From NCBI GenBank assembly GCA_021234155.1, contig JAJEKV010000017.1, positions 8,747,525 to 8,811,524 on the forward strand: 64,000 nt of DNA, read 5' to 3'. A program made the position numbers and the translations under genes. Below the pieces are notes generated by a model that searched no databases, had not been told where the DNA came from, and saw only the letters and a list, made by a program, of their open reading frames with translations. Positions 1 through 12,943 of the stretch are shown piece after piece; position 1 is the stretch's first letter, and every line of letters begins with the position of its first letter. Origin of the DNA: Isoetes taiwanensis (lineage: Eukaryota > Streptophyta > Lycopodiopsida > Isoetales > Isoetaceae).

Positions 1-570
1 TTATTTAATTGGAAATTTGTTCTGCAATTTAGTGGTAGAGCTCTTCATCATGTCAGCTTAATCCACAGACGTGGAGAACGGTAGGAAGGCAATATGATGA
101 TGTTCATTAGAAGAGGACCCGCTTGATCAGGTTTAGGAGAGGGTAAGCAACCCTTCGGATCTGTGCTGCAATGATGCAAAATACTGCAAGAAATTATTTG
201 CATGCCACATCTTTATCAGAACGAAGTTTCAGTATTGCTGGCTGACAACTACTTGTTAATTGTTTGGTGGAAAAATGCAGCTGTATGCAAGTATGCGTGC
301 TTTAGAGAAATGTGAAGCCTACTGAAACCCTTGGACGTAGCCATCTAATAAAAAGAAGAGCCATAAGTGCGAGCAATAAGCTAATGAGAACAACTGACTA
401 TGTTCTTGATTCAAATATGTGCGTGTGTCTTGGGAGCCATGGTGTGATATGCATTGGCTCTGTATTTTAATGCTGTTGCATTATGACAAGGAATGATAAG
501 CTGGCATATGAAGGCTGATTATCTTGTTGAGAAGTTAACATAGTTGTTGCTTTATATATTTCTAATAATC
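1..570. other. non-coding flank
   Basis: No ORF with recognisable similarity, no RNA gene and no clear repeat was seen. The sequence is AT-rich intergenic DNA ending at the start of a decayed LINE. Confidence 0.5.
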
Positions 571-589
571 TATTATTCTGAGACTTTCG

Positions 590-1740
590 CATTTTCTATG
601 TTGATGATGTGGACCTCTTGGCTCACACTTAGGGACGCCATCTCGATGCCTTGGACACGTTTTGCCAGGCGACTGACATGCGCATCAACTTGGCCAAGAT
701 TAAGGTGGCCCTCATAACGTCCGCACACCAACCAAGGGCCCCAACCCTCACTTATCGTGGCCAAAATGTTGAAGTGGTACTCACTTACAAATATTTGGGG
801 GTGGAGTTTTCGTCTGCCATGAATTTGGACAATTCCATCTGGTTGCGAGCTGCAGCAGGTTGGAAAGCACACTATGCAATGCAGACCAATGGTCACAAGG
901 CGAAGCTGTATGATTGGGCCCACCAGTCGCACCTATTCAAGGTACGCTTTTGTATGGAGTCGAGGTCTAGGGCCTGGTGGTTTCCCTCGCCATTTGGAAT
1001 GATTTGGAGCAGGTGCAGAAAGTTTTTTTTGGCGCGGGCCCTGGGGGTAAAGTCCACAGTTCCATACTAGATACTGTTGCAGAAGACAGGTTTCTTGCCT
1101 CTTCAGAGAGGGGCCCTTGACAGACACATCATCTACTTCTAGAAGGTGGTCAGTATAGATGATACTCACCTTCCTAACCTCGCTTACACTGTGGCAATGG
1201 GGTTTCAGTGCCTAAAGACCTGCTGGTGGGAAAAGAGAGCTCAATCAGATGGAATGTGCAGGAGTAGAGGTTCATCAAAGTGCAAACGGAGGCAGATCGC
1301 CACAGCCTCAGACAGTACCTTGATACATGCTTTCTCAACAAGCTATGGGATGCCAACACCCTTGAACACCCTTGAACAGGTCAAGACGGCACATTACCAA
1401 TGCTACATAAATTCCATGCTCCAGCGAGGCCTGCAATACTACCTGCACATCCATCTACCCATGAAAAAGTGCAGAACTATTGCATCTATCCGCACAGGCA
1501 CACACCATCTCCGGATTGAGACGGGGAGATGGATGGGGGAGCCACGCCAGGAGAGGCTTTGTCAATACTGCCAAGTTAGAGTTGTGGAAGACGAATGCCA
1601 GTCTGTCCTGGCCAGCTCCTGTATGAGATGTTGAATACGGCCTCGGTACACATGCTGGGATCATACCTTCAAGAGGTTATGGATTGCTGGGATCAGCTCG
1701 TTCCTCGAGCACTTGCCTGATATGTGTACATATTTTTTTT
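590..1740 (+). pseudogene. LINE reverse transcriptase 3' remnant (clade A, copy 1)
   Basis: Remnant of a non-LTR retrotransposon ORF2. One frame (651-1070) carries the end of the reverse transcriptase palm/thumb: a segment resembling 'MRINLAKIKVAL' followed by the LINE hallmark YKYLGVEFS near 790-820. A second frame (1146-1634) ends with the C-terminal cysteine region: LRIETGRWMGEPRQERLCQYC followed by VEDE, a pattern typical of LINE ORF2 C-termini. The two parts are in different frames, there is no upstream RT core and no endonuclease, so this is a 5'-truncated, frameshifted dead copy. It resembles the better preserved copy at 4.45-6.4 kb, with the same YKYLGVEFS block. The assignment to LINE is firm; the clade is not resolved. 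Confidence 0.75.
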
Positions 1741-2590
1741 CCCTCATCAATCTTGAAAACTAGTATTGCAGCAATGTTTTATTGTATTTAGTGCCGTAGA
1801 GCACGTCCATTCCCAAGAAGTTATTTGAAAGGCAAGTTTGTCTACAACACTAAATCGTTAGGTTCAGCGATTCTTCCCTTTTCCATTGATTCTTCATGAA
1901 TTTGAGCATTTACTTGTGCACCACTTAATCTAGTAGAAAATACCTCCAACCAGGTAGATTTGAACTTGAAACAACAAAAAGATGACAAAAGTAAGAGAAA
2001 CTTGTACCTGCAGCCATTTAATAAAACATTAGCATGAATATGGTAATGAAGATGACAAAAGTAAGAGATACTTGTACCTGCAGCCATTTAATAAAACATT
2101 AGCATGAATATGGTAATGAGTGAGGGGCCAAAAGGTACCTTACGTTTCTCTGCTCTTTGTTGATTACCTATTGTAACCTTTTTAACCCCAATTTTGTCTA
2201 AGCAAGAAGGAGAAATAGTAGATAAAATTTTAAGAACAGTAATCAAGTTGCAGTCTTAAATCTCAAGCAGTTCATAAATTATGTAGATACTAACTCTTCC
2301 TAATTTCTGAAACAACCAAGGCTACATGCACATTTGAAATGAAATTATAACAGTAATGTTTCGACTCAGAACATTATTTCTTAACCAAAAAATCACCACA
2401 TCATAACCTATTACAACCTATAAGGAAAAATCCAATCTAGATATTTAAATGCTGCAATTCCTTATCAGTTATCCAGTAAGGCCCAGCTGTAACTATCACA
2501 TTCTTTCATTGGAGTTAATTTCAAACCTGATTATCTTTGAGTTCATAGTCAAAGGTCTTCATCTCCTTGCGTTTCTGGAACCATCCTTTT
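1741..2590. other. intergenic, AT-rich
   Basis: Apart from the 70-bp tandem duplication, no gene or recognisable element was seen here. Confidence 0.4.
1981..2120. repeat. 70-bp tandem duplication
   Basis: Two adjacent 70-bp units (1981-2050 and 2051-2120) differ at only two positions, so the duplication is recent. The minus strand of each unit contains a TGGCTGCAG/GTAC segment resembling a 3' splice site, and a related segment recurs near 28.87-28.94 kb. No protein could be assigned. Confidence 0.85.
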
Positions 2591-2614
2591 TTATGTGTAA
2601 CCACTTTGTTTGTA

Positions 2615-2776
<162 letters not shown>

Positions 2777-2861
2777 GCTTTTGCTTGATATATGCCAAAA
2801 TGCATGTGGGCGACACATGTGCTGAAAAACTACTTTTAGCCTGTCACATCGCCCCTGCACC

Positions 2862-3245
2862 CTTCTCCAAGCACGTCAGACCCTTCACCTATCATCATTT
2901 TAGAACATTAGGCCCTTCATCCAATATCATTTTAGTACGTCAGACTCTTCAGCCAGCTTCATGTCAGCACATCAGGCCCCTCATCTATCATCCGTAGAAC
3001 TCAATTATTTGGGTACCATAGTGTTTTTTTGATCCAACGGACAAAAACTTGCCACCTCATGGATCCGGGTGTGAGATGCTGAAAAGGTGGATTTTGGCTC
3101 CGTAGAAGTTAATACCTATCATACCTGTCAGAGCACGTCAATTTGTTGATCCAATACATAAGAATTAACCATCTCATGGATCCGGATGTGAGGTGCTAAA
3201 AAGTGGATGGAATTTGGGTGGTATAAAAATTAATGCATGTCAATA
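2862..3245. repeat. degenerate short direct repeats
   Basis: From 2862 to 2995 a loose unit of about 35 bp recurs, each copy containing a CAGRCCCTTCA-like core and an ATCAT segment. From 3031 and again from 3148 a unit of about 95-115 bp is duplicated, sharing GATCCAA, CTCATGGATCCGG and TGTGAGRTGCT. No coding potential is evident. Confidence 0.55.
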
Positions 3246-4445
3246 CCCATCATAGCCCATCATCCGTCATTATCAGGACCCGTCAGAGCCCTGCCTTTCA
3301 TGAAACAAGCAAAATCGGGCCAAGAATGGTATATCTCAAGCAAAAACACACCTATGCCCAGATTCGTGATCATCAGTATCAGTGACCTGATTATTTTGCC
3401 ATGGACACTTTTGCCAAGCATTCATCACTGCTGCATCTATCTCAAGCTTGCTTTGCTCAATTAGGCTTGGAACTCAGCTCCAAGCCATTCTTCTTCTAAA
3501 ACGGACTTGTTATCAGGGCTGCATGGATATCCTTCAGAATCGAACTCACTGTAATATTCTACCTCCATCATCTCTAATAAATGCCAACTGCAGGTCTTAT
3601 CTACCCTAGATACCACATGAAGATATGCAATTCATTCTCATCATGTGAACTGTATTCTAGGGGACTTCCATTACATAGCCCAAAATACGTAAATCGAGCT
3701 CTACTGTAAATCAATTTCGTAGCCTTAGATTCTCTCTCATATTCTAACATTATATCTTCACACACAGAATTAGGTATGATTTTGGGAGCATGGGACTAAC
3801 CTGTCAGAATTTGCAAGTAAAGGCCCCTGCATTTCTAGCTCAACTCATGTCTAGGACACAGATTTGACAGCATCTATAGTTCCTAGAAAGCATTTTTAGT
3901 CATGGACCAAAACTGGCTGCACCACAATCACTCCACAATCTTTACCCTAAAATATATGTTTGTTTTACCTTAGAGTTTGTACATTTGCCTTCAAAAAATA
4001 CATCTTCATGTGAAGAACATGTCGGCTTTTTGTATTTGGTCTTTAAACCATGACTCACAATATAAACTGCGGTATCCAATCTTGAACTCATATTCCCCTT
4101 AACCTTAAGCATTTTCAATGGTGTAAAAAATAACCTCCATGACATAATTTCAAATGCAGGCCCAACAATTTCCACATGTTCCTAATATCTTTATTCTAGA
4201 ATTTCTTATACAACTAGCAGCCTTATGCATTAGAAGCAAATTCTTGGTTGGCTTTTACTCTAGAATTATGTCAAACCCCTATGAAACAACTTTTGAGGTT
4301 TAAAATGAAAAAAAATAAAAAAAATAAAATAAAAAAACATTTCAATGCAATTGGGACAGGATTCCAGTTTGGCAATGATCGGCATTAGCCTAGCTGGGAA
4401 CTGCAAACCGAGAATTCTGGACCAATTTCTTTACCCTTACAATAT
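3246..4445. other. intergenic, no gene recognised
   Basis: AT-rich sequence with only short random ORFs, plus an A-rich tract near 4306-4340 just upstream of the next LINE. Nothing else was recognised. Confidence 0.4.
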
Positions 4446-4449
4446 GACA

Positions 4450-6413
4450 GTATGATGTATGTAGATCTTTGCAGAAGATGGATAAGCCCGTGACTCGAAG
4501 GGAATGCTGGCGGAACTATTAAAATGGGGTGGTCATGTTGTGCACACTAAACTGGCAGTCCTCTTTAACAGAGCAGTAAGAAGTGGTTTTCCTGAGTTAT
4601 GGTGCCTAAGCAGGATAGTCACCATTTTCAAGTCTGGAGATCTAGATTTGGTGAAGAATTATCGCACAATCATGATAAGTAGCATTATGGCCAAGCTATT
4701 TGGAGCAATGATAGAAAAGAAATTTAAGCTCATGGGCGGATAACGCTGGGATAAGAGCCATAGGGCAGGCTGGTTTCCAGAAAGATCACTCCACAGTAGA
4801 TCATCTTGTAACACACAGAGTAATGGCGGAAGGATCCACTCTTTATTGCTGCTTCGTGGACTTTACAAAGGCATTCGATCGAGTCTCAAGAGGAAAGCTT
4901 GGACAAAGGATGCAGGATGTAAAGGTCCCTCCTGATCTGCAACAAGCAATAGCAAAGCTTTATGAGAAAGTCTTAATACAGCTCTCTTTCCCTTTAAATG
5001 GACCTGAAAAAATTGAGTGCAATGTAGGGGTGAAGCAGAGATGCCCATTATCCCCGACTCTATTTGGAATCTTTATAGACAAGCTGGAGGAATGGATTAA
5101 CGTGGCTGCTGGAAATGGGGCTCACCTGGGACAATATGTGCTAAAACTCCTCCTGTATGCAAATGATGTGGTGCTGCTTGCACGAACTAAGGAAAGCCTT
5201 TAGCAACACTTGCTGGCATTAGAGCAATTCTGTTGCTCAATAGGGATGAAGGTAAACAAATTAAAGACCAAGGTAATGGTTATAGGGGCACGGGAAAGTC
5301 TTGACATGGTACTGGATGGGGAAAGCCTGGAACATGTGAAGTATAAATATTTGGGGGTCGAATTCTCCAATAATTACAAATGGAATGCCGGGTTTCAGAA
5401 AAGAATATCAGTAGGATATTGAGCTTTATATAAATGTCTGAGTTACTGCTCTCAAAATTGTATATGGCAATGGCCACTTAGGAAGCTCCTATTCCGCATG
5501 CTAGTGCAGACTGTTGTGTATGTCTGTCCTGCTGGGGGTCAGGGCTTGCAAGGCACAAATGGAAGAAAATAGAACAGGTATTAAAACGATTTCTTGATTT
5601 CTTCTGGAGGAATTAAATGCAAAGTTACAGACCCCCTATGATATGCTCTTGGCTGAGAGCGGCATGTACTCCCTAGAAGTCGAAGCTCTTTACCAAACGC
5701 TGGTATACTATGCAAGAGTAAAAAAGATGGAGACAACACGACTACCATATCAAGCTCTACAAGAATCGGAGCATCAATATTATCCTGGATGGTATAATCA
5801 GTTGATTGAATGGGCTCGTTTCTGGGACATTCCGATTGAAGAACTCCCTGAAACGGAGGTAGGGATCAGGCAGTGGGTCGTGGAGGCACCATTTATGGCC
5901 CAATCAGGACCTAGGGACGAAAAAAGAATTTTATAGAAAGGAGATAAATTCGATGGTGGTATATGGCGAACAAGATTATCTGATTTCAAGATTAGACCTA
6001 AACTAATCTCTCAAATTAGACTTAGTTCTCATCACCTGGAAGTTGAAGTTGGGAGGACAAATGGAATTCCCCATGAATTACGGTACTGCCCATGCTGCTT
6101 GGATATGGTGGTGGAGGATGAACAACATGCCTTACTTCATTGCACAGCCTTCGATTATCTGCGTAATTCAATATGATATTAATAAGAGCACTCTGAATGG
6201 CTTATTGCATTTACCCCCGAAGCAACTGGGTACATATCTTCGGGAATATTGGAAAGAAAGAAAGGAGCTGTTGGATCTTTTCTCGATAGGAACTGCATTA
6301 GAAGCACAAGGCCTCTAGTGCCTAACTTGAAATCAATATGTTTTGTAAATGTTTCGCCCATGGACCTGAGGGTCTCAACTGGCGTGAATGAATTTACTTT
6401 ACTTTTACTTTAC
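4450..6413 (+). pseudogene. LINE reverse transcriptase remnant (clade A, copy 2)
   Basis: Degenerate ORF2 of a non-LTR retrotransposon, reading through several frames. Fingers: a segment ending 'VKNYRTIMISSIMAKLF' (4504-4743), matching the LINE block WR.I.L.S...K. Palm: FVDFTKAFDRVSR, then GVKQRCPLSPTLFGIFIDKL, then LLYANDVVLLA (4823-5203). The catalytic YADD box reads YAND, so one essential aspartate is lost. Thumb: MKVNKLKTKVMV and YKYLGVEFSN (5210-5422). A C-terminal region follows with frame breaks (5643-6318). The copy ends in a short TTTAC-rich tail near 6392-6413. Frame breaks, stops and the active-site change make it non-functional. It belongs to the same clade as the copy at 0.6-1.7 kb. 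Confidence 0.85.
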
Positions 6414-6824
6414 AGTTGGGGAGCCCAAAATCCAGCTGCTTCGTCAATGATTTTGCTCGATTTCTTACATGTGCAGCCAGTGAAGAACAATCAAGGATTC
6501 AAATAGCATTCTTGAAGTCAGCACAGCATTCTTGAAGTCAGCACAGGTGACATGGGCGCAGGAAAATACACCACCAAAAATTCCAGCAACCCAACTGTTA
6601 TATTGTTCTCTGTATATTATTCTTTGTATTATCATTTATTATAGGTATAAACAAAAGTTATGAATGCCATCACGCCAAGCAGTAAAAAGGATTATGCATC
6701 ACATCCTACCAACCATGTGCATGTCACCCAATCGTTGCTTTTGCGCCAAAAACTACATCTAGTTGTTCAATGATATAGTAGTCTACACATGGATGTCAGC
6801 ATTTTGCTTTGCTTCCACTACATA
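6414..6824. other. 3' flank of the PP2C gene
   Basis: Lies downstream of the PP2C stop codon on the minus strand and upstream of nothing recognisable on the plus strand. It includes a 20-bp tandem duplication (CATTCTTGAAGTCAGCACAG) at about 6509-6548. It probably holds the PP2C 3' UTR, but no poly(A) signal could be fixed with confidence. Confidence 0.4.
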
Positions 6825-9800
6825 TTAATTCATATTTTGTCCCTTTCTTCTTAACAGTTGCACAATGACAACAGTCATGTTGTCGCATCCTAGTCGTGCG
6901 CTTCTTACTGGGGCCAAGCATTTCTCTATAAGTTCTTCACAAATGATAGACAATGTGTTTTCCTGCAGAACAAAGAAAATTAAGTTCAGAGCAGGCTAGT
7001 TATATTTTCAGATTTATGCCTTGTAGCTTTTTTCTGTTTCTAATAGCTATCTCTCGAGCACAGGTTTGAGCCAAGATGTGAAAAATGGAGTATTGAATAG
7101 CCCATCTGTTGGCAGCATTGTAGTCATATTGTCGCATCCTCTTTATGTTAGTGATTGGATAATGAAGCGAACTCCTTTAATACCAAGATTGAAACTTATT
7201 TGATAATTATTTGAATTAAACTTGTTTCTTGTGCAGGGTTAGTTGCAGTGCTTATGTCAGTGAACATGTGGAAAAAAATACCGGTTGTTTGAGTCTATCT
7301 CGTACGAAATTAACCACCTCCTGACTTGACATTACTTCCCTGCACAATTATATCATTCAAAATATTATAATCAAGTCATGAGTTTGTAGATTGTAGGTTC
7401 CATACCATATTCCATCACAGGCAAGAACCAGAAATTCGTCTTCATCAGATAATGCAACCTAGACATGGTGCATAGGTTTCAATTAGGAATGACAAATGAA
7501 TTCCAGTGTTGTCATTAAGACAAAACTTACTTCCTTGATTTCAGGCGCAGCAGTAATTATCTGCTCCTCAGGAGGTAGAGACTTGTTGCGCTTAAATTCA
7601 AGATCACCTGAAAACACATAGTGATATTCTGAGCAATAAGCATTTCCATCCAATATGTTTGTCTTGAGAAAACAAATAAATGCTTGTGTGCTATCTTTCT
7701 CTTCATACCAATGTTTTTGATTCAGGGTATGCAACAAACTTGAAACAACCCACCGATAGCTCTTGTTATATTCAAACTTCCGTTGACCCGATCCCCTTCA
7801 CAAAAACCACCAGCTTTCCGAACTCTTTCCCGCTCCTCCGCAAGCTCAAGTTTGTGATCTCTAGACAAATCATGTGCCTATATAAAGGAGTTAAGACCAA
7901 TTGAAAAAATGCATGGGCTGTATTAGAAATGGTTTATGATGTTTTTCCTTTAAACTTAGCTTGCACAGTCTGGTTCCAACCACGGGTCTCAAATTTTAGA
8001 GGTGAGAAAACTTAGCAAAACTGTAAGAGCACAGATGCCTGGCAATGATTCATAATAGGTACCTTTGCCAGCCTGCTGGGTTCAGGCCACGACATAGAGA
8101 AACAAGATTACTATTACAAGATTTTACTTCATGACCACAGAGTAATTAGCCACACCAGACAACAGTGTCATCATGGCAAGATACAAGCTACGTCGCTGCA
8201 GCTATAATCATACTCTGATATGGCAAAGCGTTCCTGCCAACTGTCATGGCCCTGTTGCTCTGAGCCAGTGCCAATGCCCAGGCATGCTGCCCCAGCAGCA
8301 GACTTGCTTGGGTTGGCTGAAGTATGCCATTTTAAAGTATTTACCAGTTGCTTAGTTTTGGGCGTTCAGGCATACAAACTTATGTCTGAAACTGTTTAAT
8401 CCATAAAACACATATTAATGGGAGCTAAAGCCAGTTGACCATAGGCCCAAAAGCAAGTGAGCTCTCTGCAACTGGAGATGTGAATAAATTCGTGAATGGA
8501 GCCACCCAGCCATAGTTTTCTGCATTTTTATTGTTTAAAGCTCAAGACTCAAAGTATAGAAACTAGAGCACTGTGTGCCATCATTGCATTTAGTTCTCAG
8601 ACGGATCCTACAGACATTCTACTGCTCTGCACAGAAAAGCTTGACCATAAACCCTGAGAGAAGGAGGAGTTACTCATGTTATGATTCAATTTAAGTTAAA
8701 TTTATACTAAAAGGTTAATTATGATACTCAATCGAATCTATTAGACTCCTTTCAAAAGAAAACATGATCTTACATAATAAGTTGGATTAATCAACCATAA
8801 AATTAGAAAATTTAAAATTTATCGTACTTCCCCATTCCTTGAAAGAGTGCATCTTGAATCTCCGGCGCCTGCTACAATAACCGTGTCATCGCGTATCAAG
8901 GCAACTACTGCTGTGCAACCGGCATTTGGTCCCTGGAAGTTTGCAGAGAGTTCCTGCATAGTCAATGTAAACAGAATTTACGTGGCATAGATCTTAGGTA
9001 CTTTGCATCTAAGAACGCAAAGTATTTATGGAAGAAAAAATAGGACACATAAAACTGACCTCCCCGTGCGTACTTATCACGCCAGGATTCACCCCATCTT
9101 TTTCACTTTCAATAAGCAGCAGCTCTTTCCAGCCTTCATGACCTTGCATCCTTTCATCCATCCTACAGGAACCAGCTCAGTCAATTTATACAGCCAACGC
9201 TGGATTCTAACGTTAATTTATTATTCTGTGCATTACATATATGCCCTTTGATCTTAGGTCTATCATGAAATATTCCTTCCAAAATCTTTTAAAATACCAA
9301 GCAGTTGTTTCAAGGTGGAAAAGTTTAGCCTGATAGAACCCAGCCATCAAATGCGTTAGCTCAACTTTGATGCTTTGAATTGTCATTTAAAACAGATCTA
9401 ATCTCTGGTGCACATCTACGAATAAAAAAAAAGAGGTATTCTACATTACATTGGAATATTTGTGTTTCAGGAACTATAACTTTGTGACATGATTGGGGAC
9501 CATCCTTGCTTGATTAACTCGCCACGCACCTTAAAAACCCCGTATGTATGCTTCTCTTCAAATTTCCTCCTGCATAAGCTTCATTCCCCACGATTTCTTT
9601 ATGGAGAAACTTGGCACAGAACTTTGAAACCAGACTACCTGCAACAGATGTTTCAAACGGCATCACTTTTAACTACTGGCATTGAAGAAGAGATGCTAGT
9701 TCTCTCAGTGGTCAACCAAATAACTGGTCTACATGAACTAAAGTGCGAGCTTATTAGTGCAGACCTCCATGACCATCATAAACACCAACGAAGGAAGTAT

Positions 9801-10233
9801 TCTCATCAAGATCAGGAACGACAGCATGCTGTACACATAAAAACTCGTGTTAAAATTACAGTATACTAATGCTTTAATGATTTTGGTAACATGAAAAGTG
9901 TAAAAGGAGTTCCATAATCTTAAAAACAGCATAGTCACCGAAGTAATTTAACTCCTTCAATACAGGGTTGTCAAGATTAACTAGTGCTATTAGTCAATTT
10001 CTAATCAAGCAAGCACTCTGGATCGTTTTCCACTAAAACCAATACAGAGCCCCAAAGAGAAGGTATCAACCTAAGGGTACTACCCACAGTACCCAAAAGT
10101 TGCAGATAATGCTTACTGAATCCTCCATTGTAGGGCGCCAACCCTGCATCGCAGAAGCTCCGAACTTGATGCGTCCATTTCCACCATTCTCAGAATGTTT
10201 CACTGTATTTGGCAAGCTAACATCGTTGCCCAT
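6825..10233 (-). CDS. protein phosphatase 2C, clade-I-like (ten exons, intact)
   Basis: Mn/Mg-dependent Ser/Thr phosphatase of the PPM/PP2C family. Ten coding exons can be spliced in frame with GT-AG borders: 10233-10117, 9828-9765, 9638-9530, 9162-9060, 8953-8828, 7877-7754, 7607-7531, 7458-7406, 7339-7282, 6962-6825. They total 969 nt (322 residues plus stop). Motifs in order: [12 protein letters not shown] (residues 27-38), GVYDGHGG (54-61), [11 protein letters not shown] (about 139-149), AGDSR (161-165), LSRDHK (177-182), TRAIGDLEF (about 212-219), ACDGIW (253-258) and GCDNMTVV (302-309). These include the metal-binding aspartates expected at D57, D255 and D304. The start is set by the short N-terminus typical of plant clade-I PP2Cs (MGN...P.T.K.SE), which may be N-myristoylated at Gly2. 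A GA-rich tract just upstream (10234-10262, minus strand) lies in the presumed 5' UTR. The gene appears complete and functional; its substrate is not predictable. Confidence 0.93.
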
Positions 10234-11307
10234 CTCTTTCTCTCTCTCTCTCTCCTCTCTTCTACGTTGACCCTTTGTTTTTTGCAACGATCATTTTTTT
10301 TTTTTTCCTAACCATCCAAAAAAAAGTGTTATTTATGGCAGGGTTGCCTAACCCGAGGTGCATAATTTCGTGCAATTTTAACCTGTCCACGTGGCACCCA
10401 CGTCACCCAAACTTAATTGTCTTTCATGCCCACGTCAGCCAAACTTTCCTAACCGGAACTATGTCGTGTGCAACGTTCGCCTGCTTTTCAAAGAAAACCC
10501 TGAAAATTCTCCCTTTGCCGAAGCGAATCTTCAATCCAGCTGCATGTCGGATGGATTCTCTGCTCATGACCTTTGTTCATTTGCTCTTGGCCAGAATCAA
10601 AGAGAGCATCAGATATATACTCAGAGCTCTTATTGATACAAATTCTAAATTGCAGACCCTTGCATTTTAAGCTTTTTGCCGGCAAGTAGACCAAGCATTT
10701 TCAAAAGCAAGCTCTATGTATTTGGGGTAAGAACAAAATACCAAGGATTTAGTTCGAATATGGCATGAGGTTTTCAGTGTCTATAGGAAGCAAAGCTTTT
10801 ATTCTGGATGAACTGAGAAGCATGCTCTTATTACGCAAGATGACAACACGGCCAGCTTATTTTCTCTTGGGCCAGCTTATGAGGAGGATGGAGATTTCAA
10901 ATAAGCTTATGAGTTACGATGACCAGGGAAGCATAGGAGATACTAAGGTAATCTATTTAGGCTTATTTCTCCTTCAATTTTATTTGTTTCATTCTTCAGT
11001 GGTGGTCATCGGTAGATTTCTTTCATCCATTATGCAGCCAAACCCAAACTTTTATGTACCGCTAGTGTCCTCTAGCTGAATGCCTTCCTACTGTCCTTTC
11101 TGGCACTTATAGAAGGTTGTATCTATCACAGAAGGACGCACTGGGGAAACATCCTATTGTATATATCTCCTTCAAGGGGCATGCAATGGAAATATTAGTA
11201 ATATAAAAAACAGGGAGATGTTTTTCTATATTGTGATGACTGTTCTGGCTCCCGCAATATACCCTGTAATCAAATTAATACCCTTATGTCATCCACTTTA
11301 GAAATGG
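10234..11307. other. PP2C upstream region and intergenic DNA
   Basis: Includes the GA/CT tract in the probable PP2C leader, a poly(T) run near 10292-10306 and the presumed promoter. A plus-strand stretch at about 10785-10960 ends in a splice-donor-like AAG/GTAATC and translates to a segment with TPR-like character (YFLLGQLMRRMEIS). It may be a gene fragment but is too short to assign. The stretch ends at the target-site duplication of element 1. Confidence 0.4.
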
Positions 11308-11312
11308 AATAG
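11308..11312. repeat. target-site duplication AATAG, left copy
   Basis: The five bases AATAG directly precede the TG of the left LTR. They are repeated exactly at 26224-26228, after the CA of the right LTR. This proves that 11313-26223 is one integration event. Confidence 0.95.
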
Positions 11313-12927
11313 TGTGACGTCCCCTACTCCTTATACGATGCCCGCATCGTATTCGAAGGAGGAGCATTCCCCCTGGCAGCTGCCTGACAGGGGCCATCCA
11401 CCTGACTCTACTCCCATGGAGCAGAGCCAGCAAGGGAAGAGTGGATGTGTCATTCACCCGTCTCCCATCGGGTCGACCTATCTGCGGAAGCATGAGCAAA
11501 CAAACGTGAGCACAACTAACAATATACAAATACAATCATCATAGAGATAGTAACATCACAGAGATAACAATACCTTCATAGCAACAATACAAAGGGGAGA
11601 TCCTACCCAGGACTCAGACTCAAGGAGAATGACTGACGGCTAGGTCTCCAGAGTTCATTGCAGACAGAATTCATGGCAATGGATTTTGGGGCATAGAACA
11701 TGGCTTAGGGTAGTCCACTCCATCCGCCCCCTCCCGTGCACACTTTGCGAGTAGGTCGAAAAGTGTTGGGACTTGGCCGAGCCCGCACGGGTGAATAGCC
11801 AGAGGGGCTACTACTGCTGGGTTGCATCTCCCCAGCCCCGATGAGGCAGGAAGAGAGTTGCCTCTCCTCCAGAGGTATCCATGCTCATCGCGGGCGGCTA
11901 GAGGGCCACTGCCCTTATTCGACTTGAACTCACTGGAAGGTCATATCCACCACCCCACGAGTGTCGAGCTCATGCCTTGCCCACACGCAGTGACAAGCCA
12001 TTAAGCCTAGCCAGCAAAGACCCCCGATAGGCTTTACTACCGAGAGGGGTCAGTCCCTGATGAGACAAGTTCCTCCTTATCAACCCGGCCTTGCCCCTTC
12101 ACCCACAAACCCGTGTGGGCTCATGCACCCGCCGCGATTTATTTGGGAACTAAGGTGCTATGCTAGGAGCATCTATCGCGCGCGACCTTTAGGTCTCTAC
12201 CCCCCTTCCCAAAACAAGGAGATCACAGAGTGGAATACATACAATATCACAGAACAGCAATAGAGAATCACATCAATCTATCTACTTAACATCCAATGTT
12301 AGGTTCATTCGTTAGAGTCTCAGATCTAGGGATCTACAAGGCTTCCAGAGATGATCTAACATACTAAACCGGCATATTGCCACGCCCAAAGACGGTTTTG
12401 CACAATGTAACAACCTGGATACCTCGCTCCTTGGCTTGCTCCTCGATCCCCTGAAGCGCCCATGCTCCCGGGTCTTGCCGAAGACGACTGCTACTCAACA
12501 ACCTGTTGTGCAATTCCGACTTTTCGGATCCTGGCAATGCGATTTTGAGTCCTACCTTGGCCGAATTGGCCCAGGGGAACCCTAATTGCGAAAGAGGAAA
12601 GGAAGCTCTAGAGAACCCTAATTGGCAAAGTGAAAAGGAGAGCTAGGGTCTAGGGTTTTAGCCCTTATATAGACCCTATCTAGGTTAGGGCATCCACATA
12701 GACAAATGGCTTTAAGCCATTTGGAAATGGATGAACAAGGAACCTTTTGTTGTGTATGTTTAATTACATACCCAACATCCAAAGTTGCCCCCTAGGTGCA
12801 ACCTTTAGCTCCTAGGTGCAACGTTATCCCGCTCTCAAGTACATGTCATCCGTGACATGTACGCGGGTGGGACGGGCAAAGATAATATATACGTATTGGG
12901 AGCGTATATTATCTTTGGAACGCCACA
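11313..12927 (-). repeat. 3' LTR of element 1
   Basis: Begins TGTGACGTCC and ends CGCCACA. It is the counterpart of 24676-26223, with stretches of more than 200 bp identical and the differences concentrated in short CG-rich patches. On the minus strand it carries a TATA-like TCTATATAAGG at 12663-12673. Near the U3 end it has a perfect 9-bp inverted repeat TACATGTCA/TGACATGTA at about 12838-12860. A second dyad, AATATACG/CGTATATT, lies close to the U3 tip. Confidence 0.93.
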
Positions 12928-12943
12928 TTCTTCCCCACCTTGA
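12928..12943 (-). other. polypurine tract of element 1
   Basis: Read on the minus strand, TCAAGGTGGGGAAGAA directly abuts the 3' LTR. This is the expected primer position for plus-strand DNA synthesis. Confidence 0.8.

Noticed and set aside
10765-11079. Possible fragment of a TPR gene (APC3/CDC27-like)
   Set aside because: Only about 40 residues have TPR character, and no second repeat or flanking exon was found.
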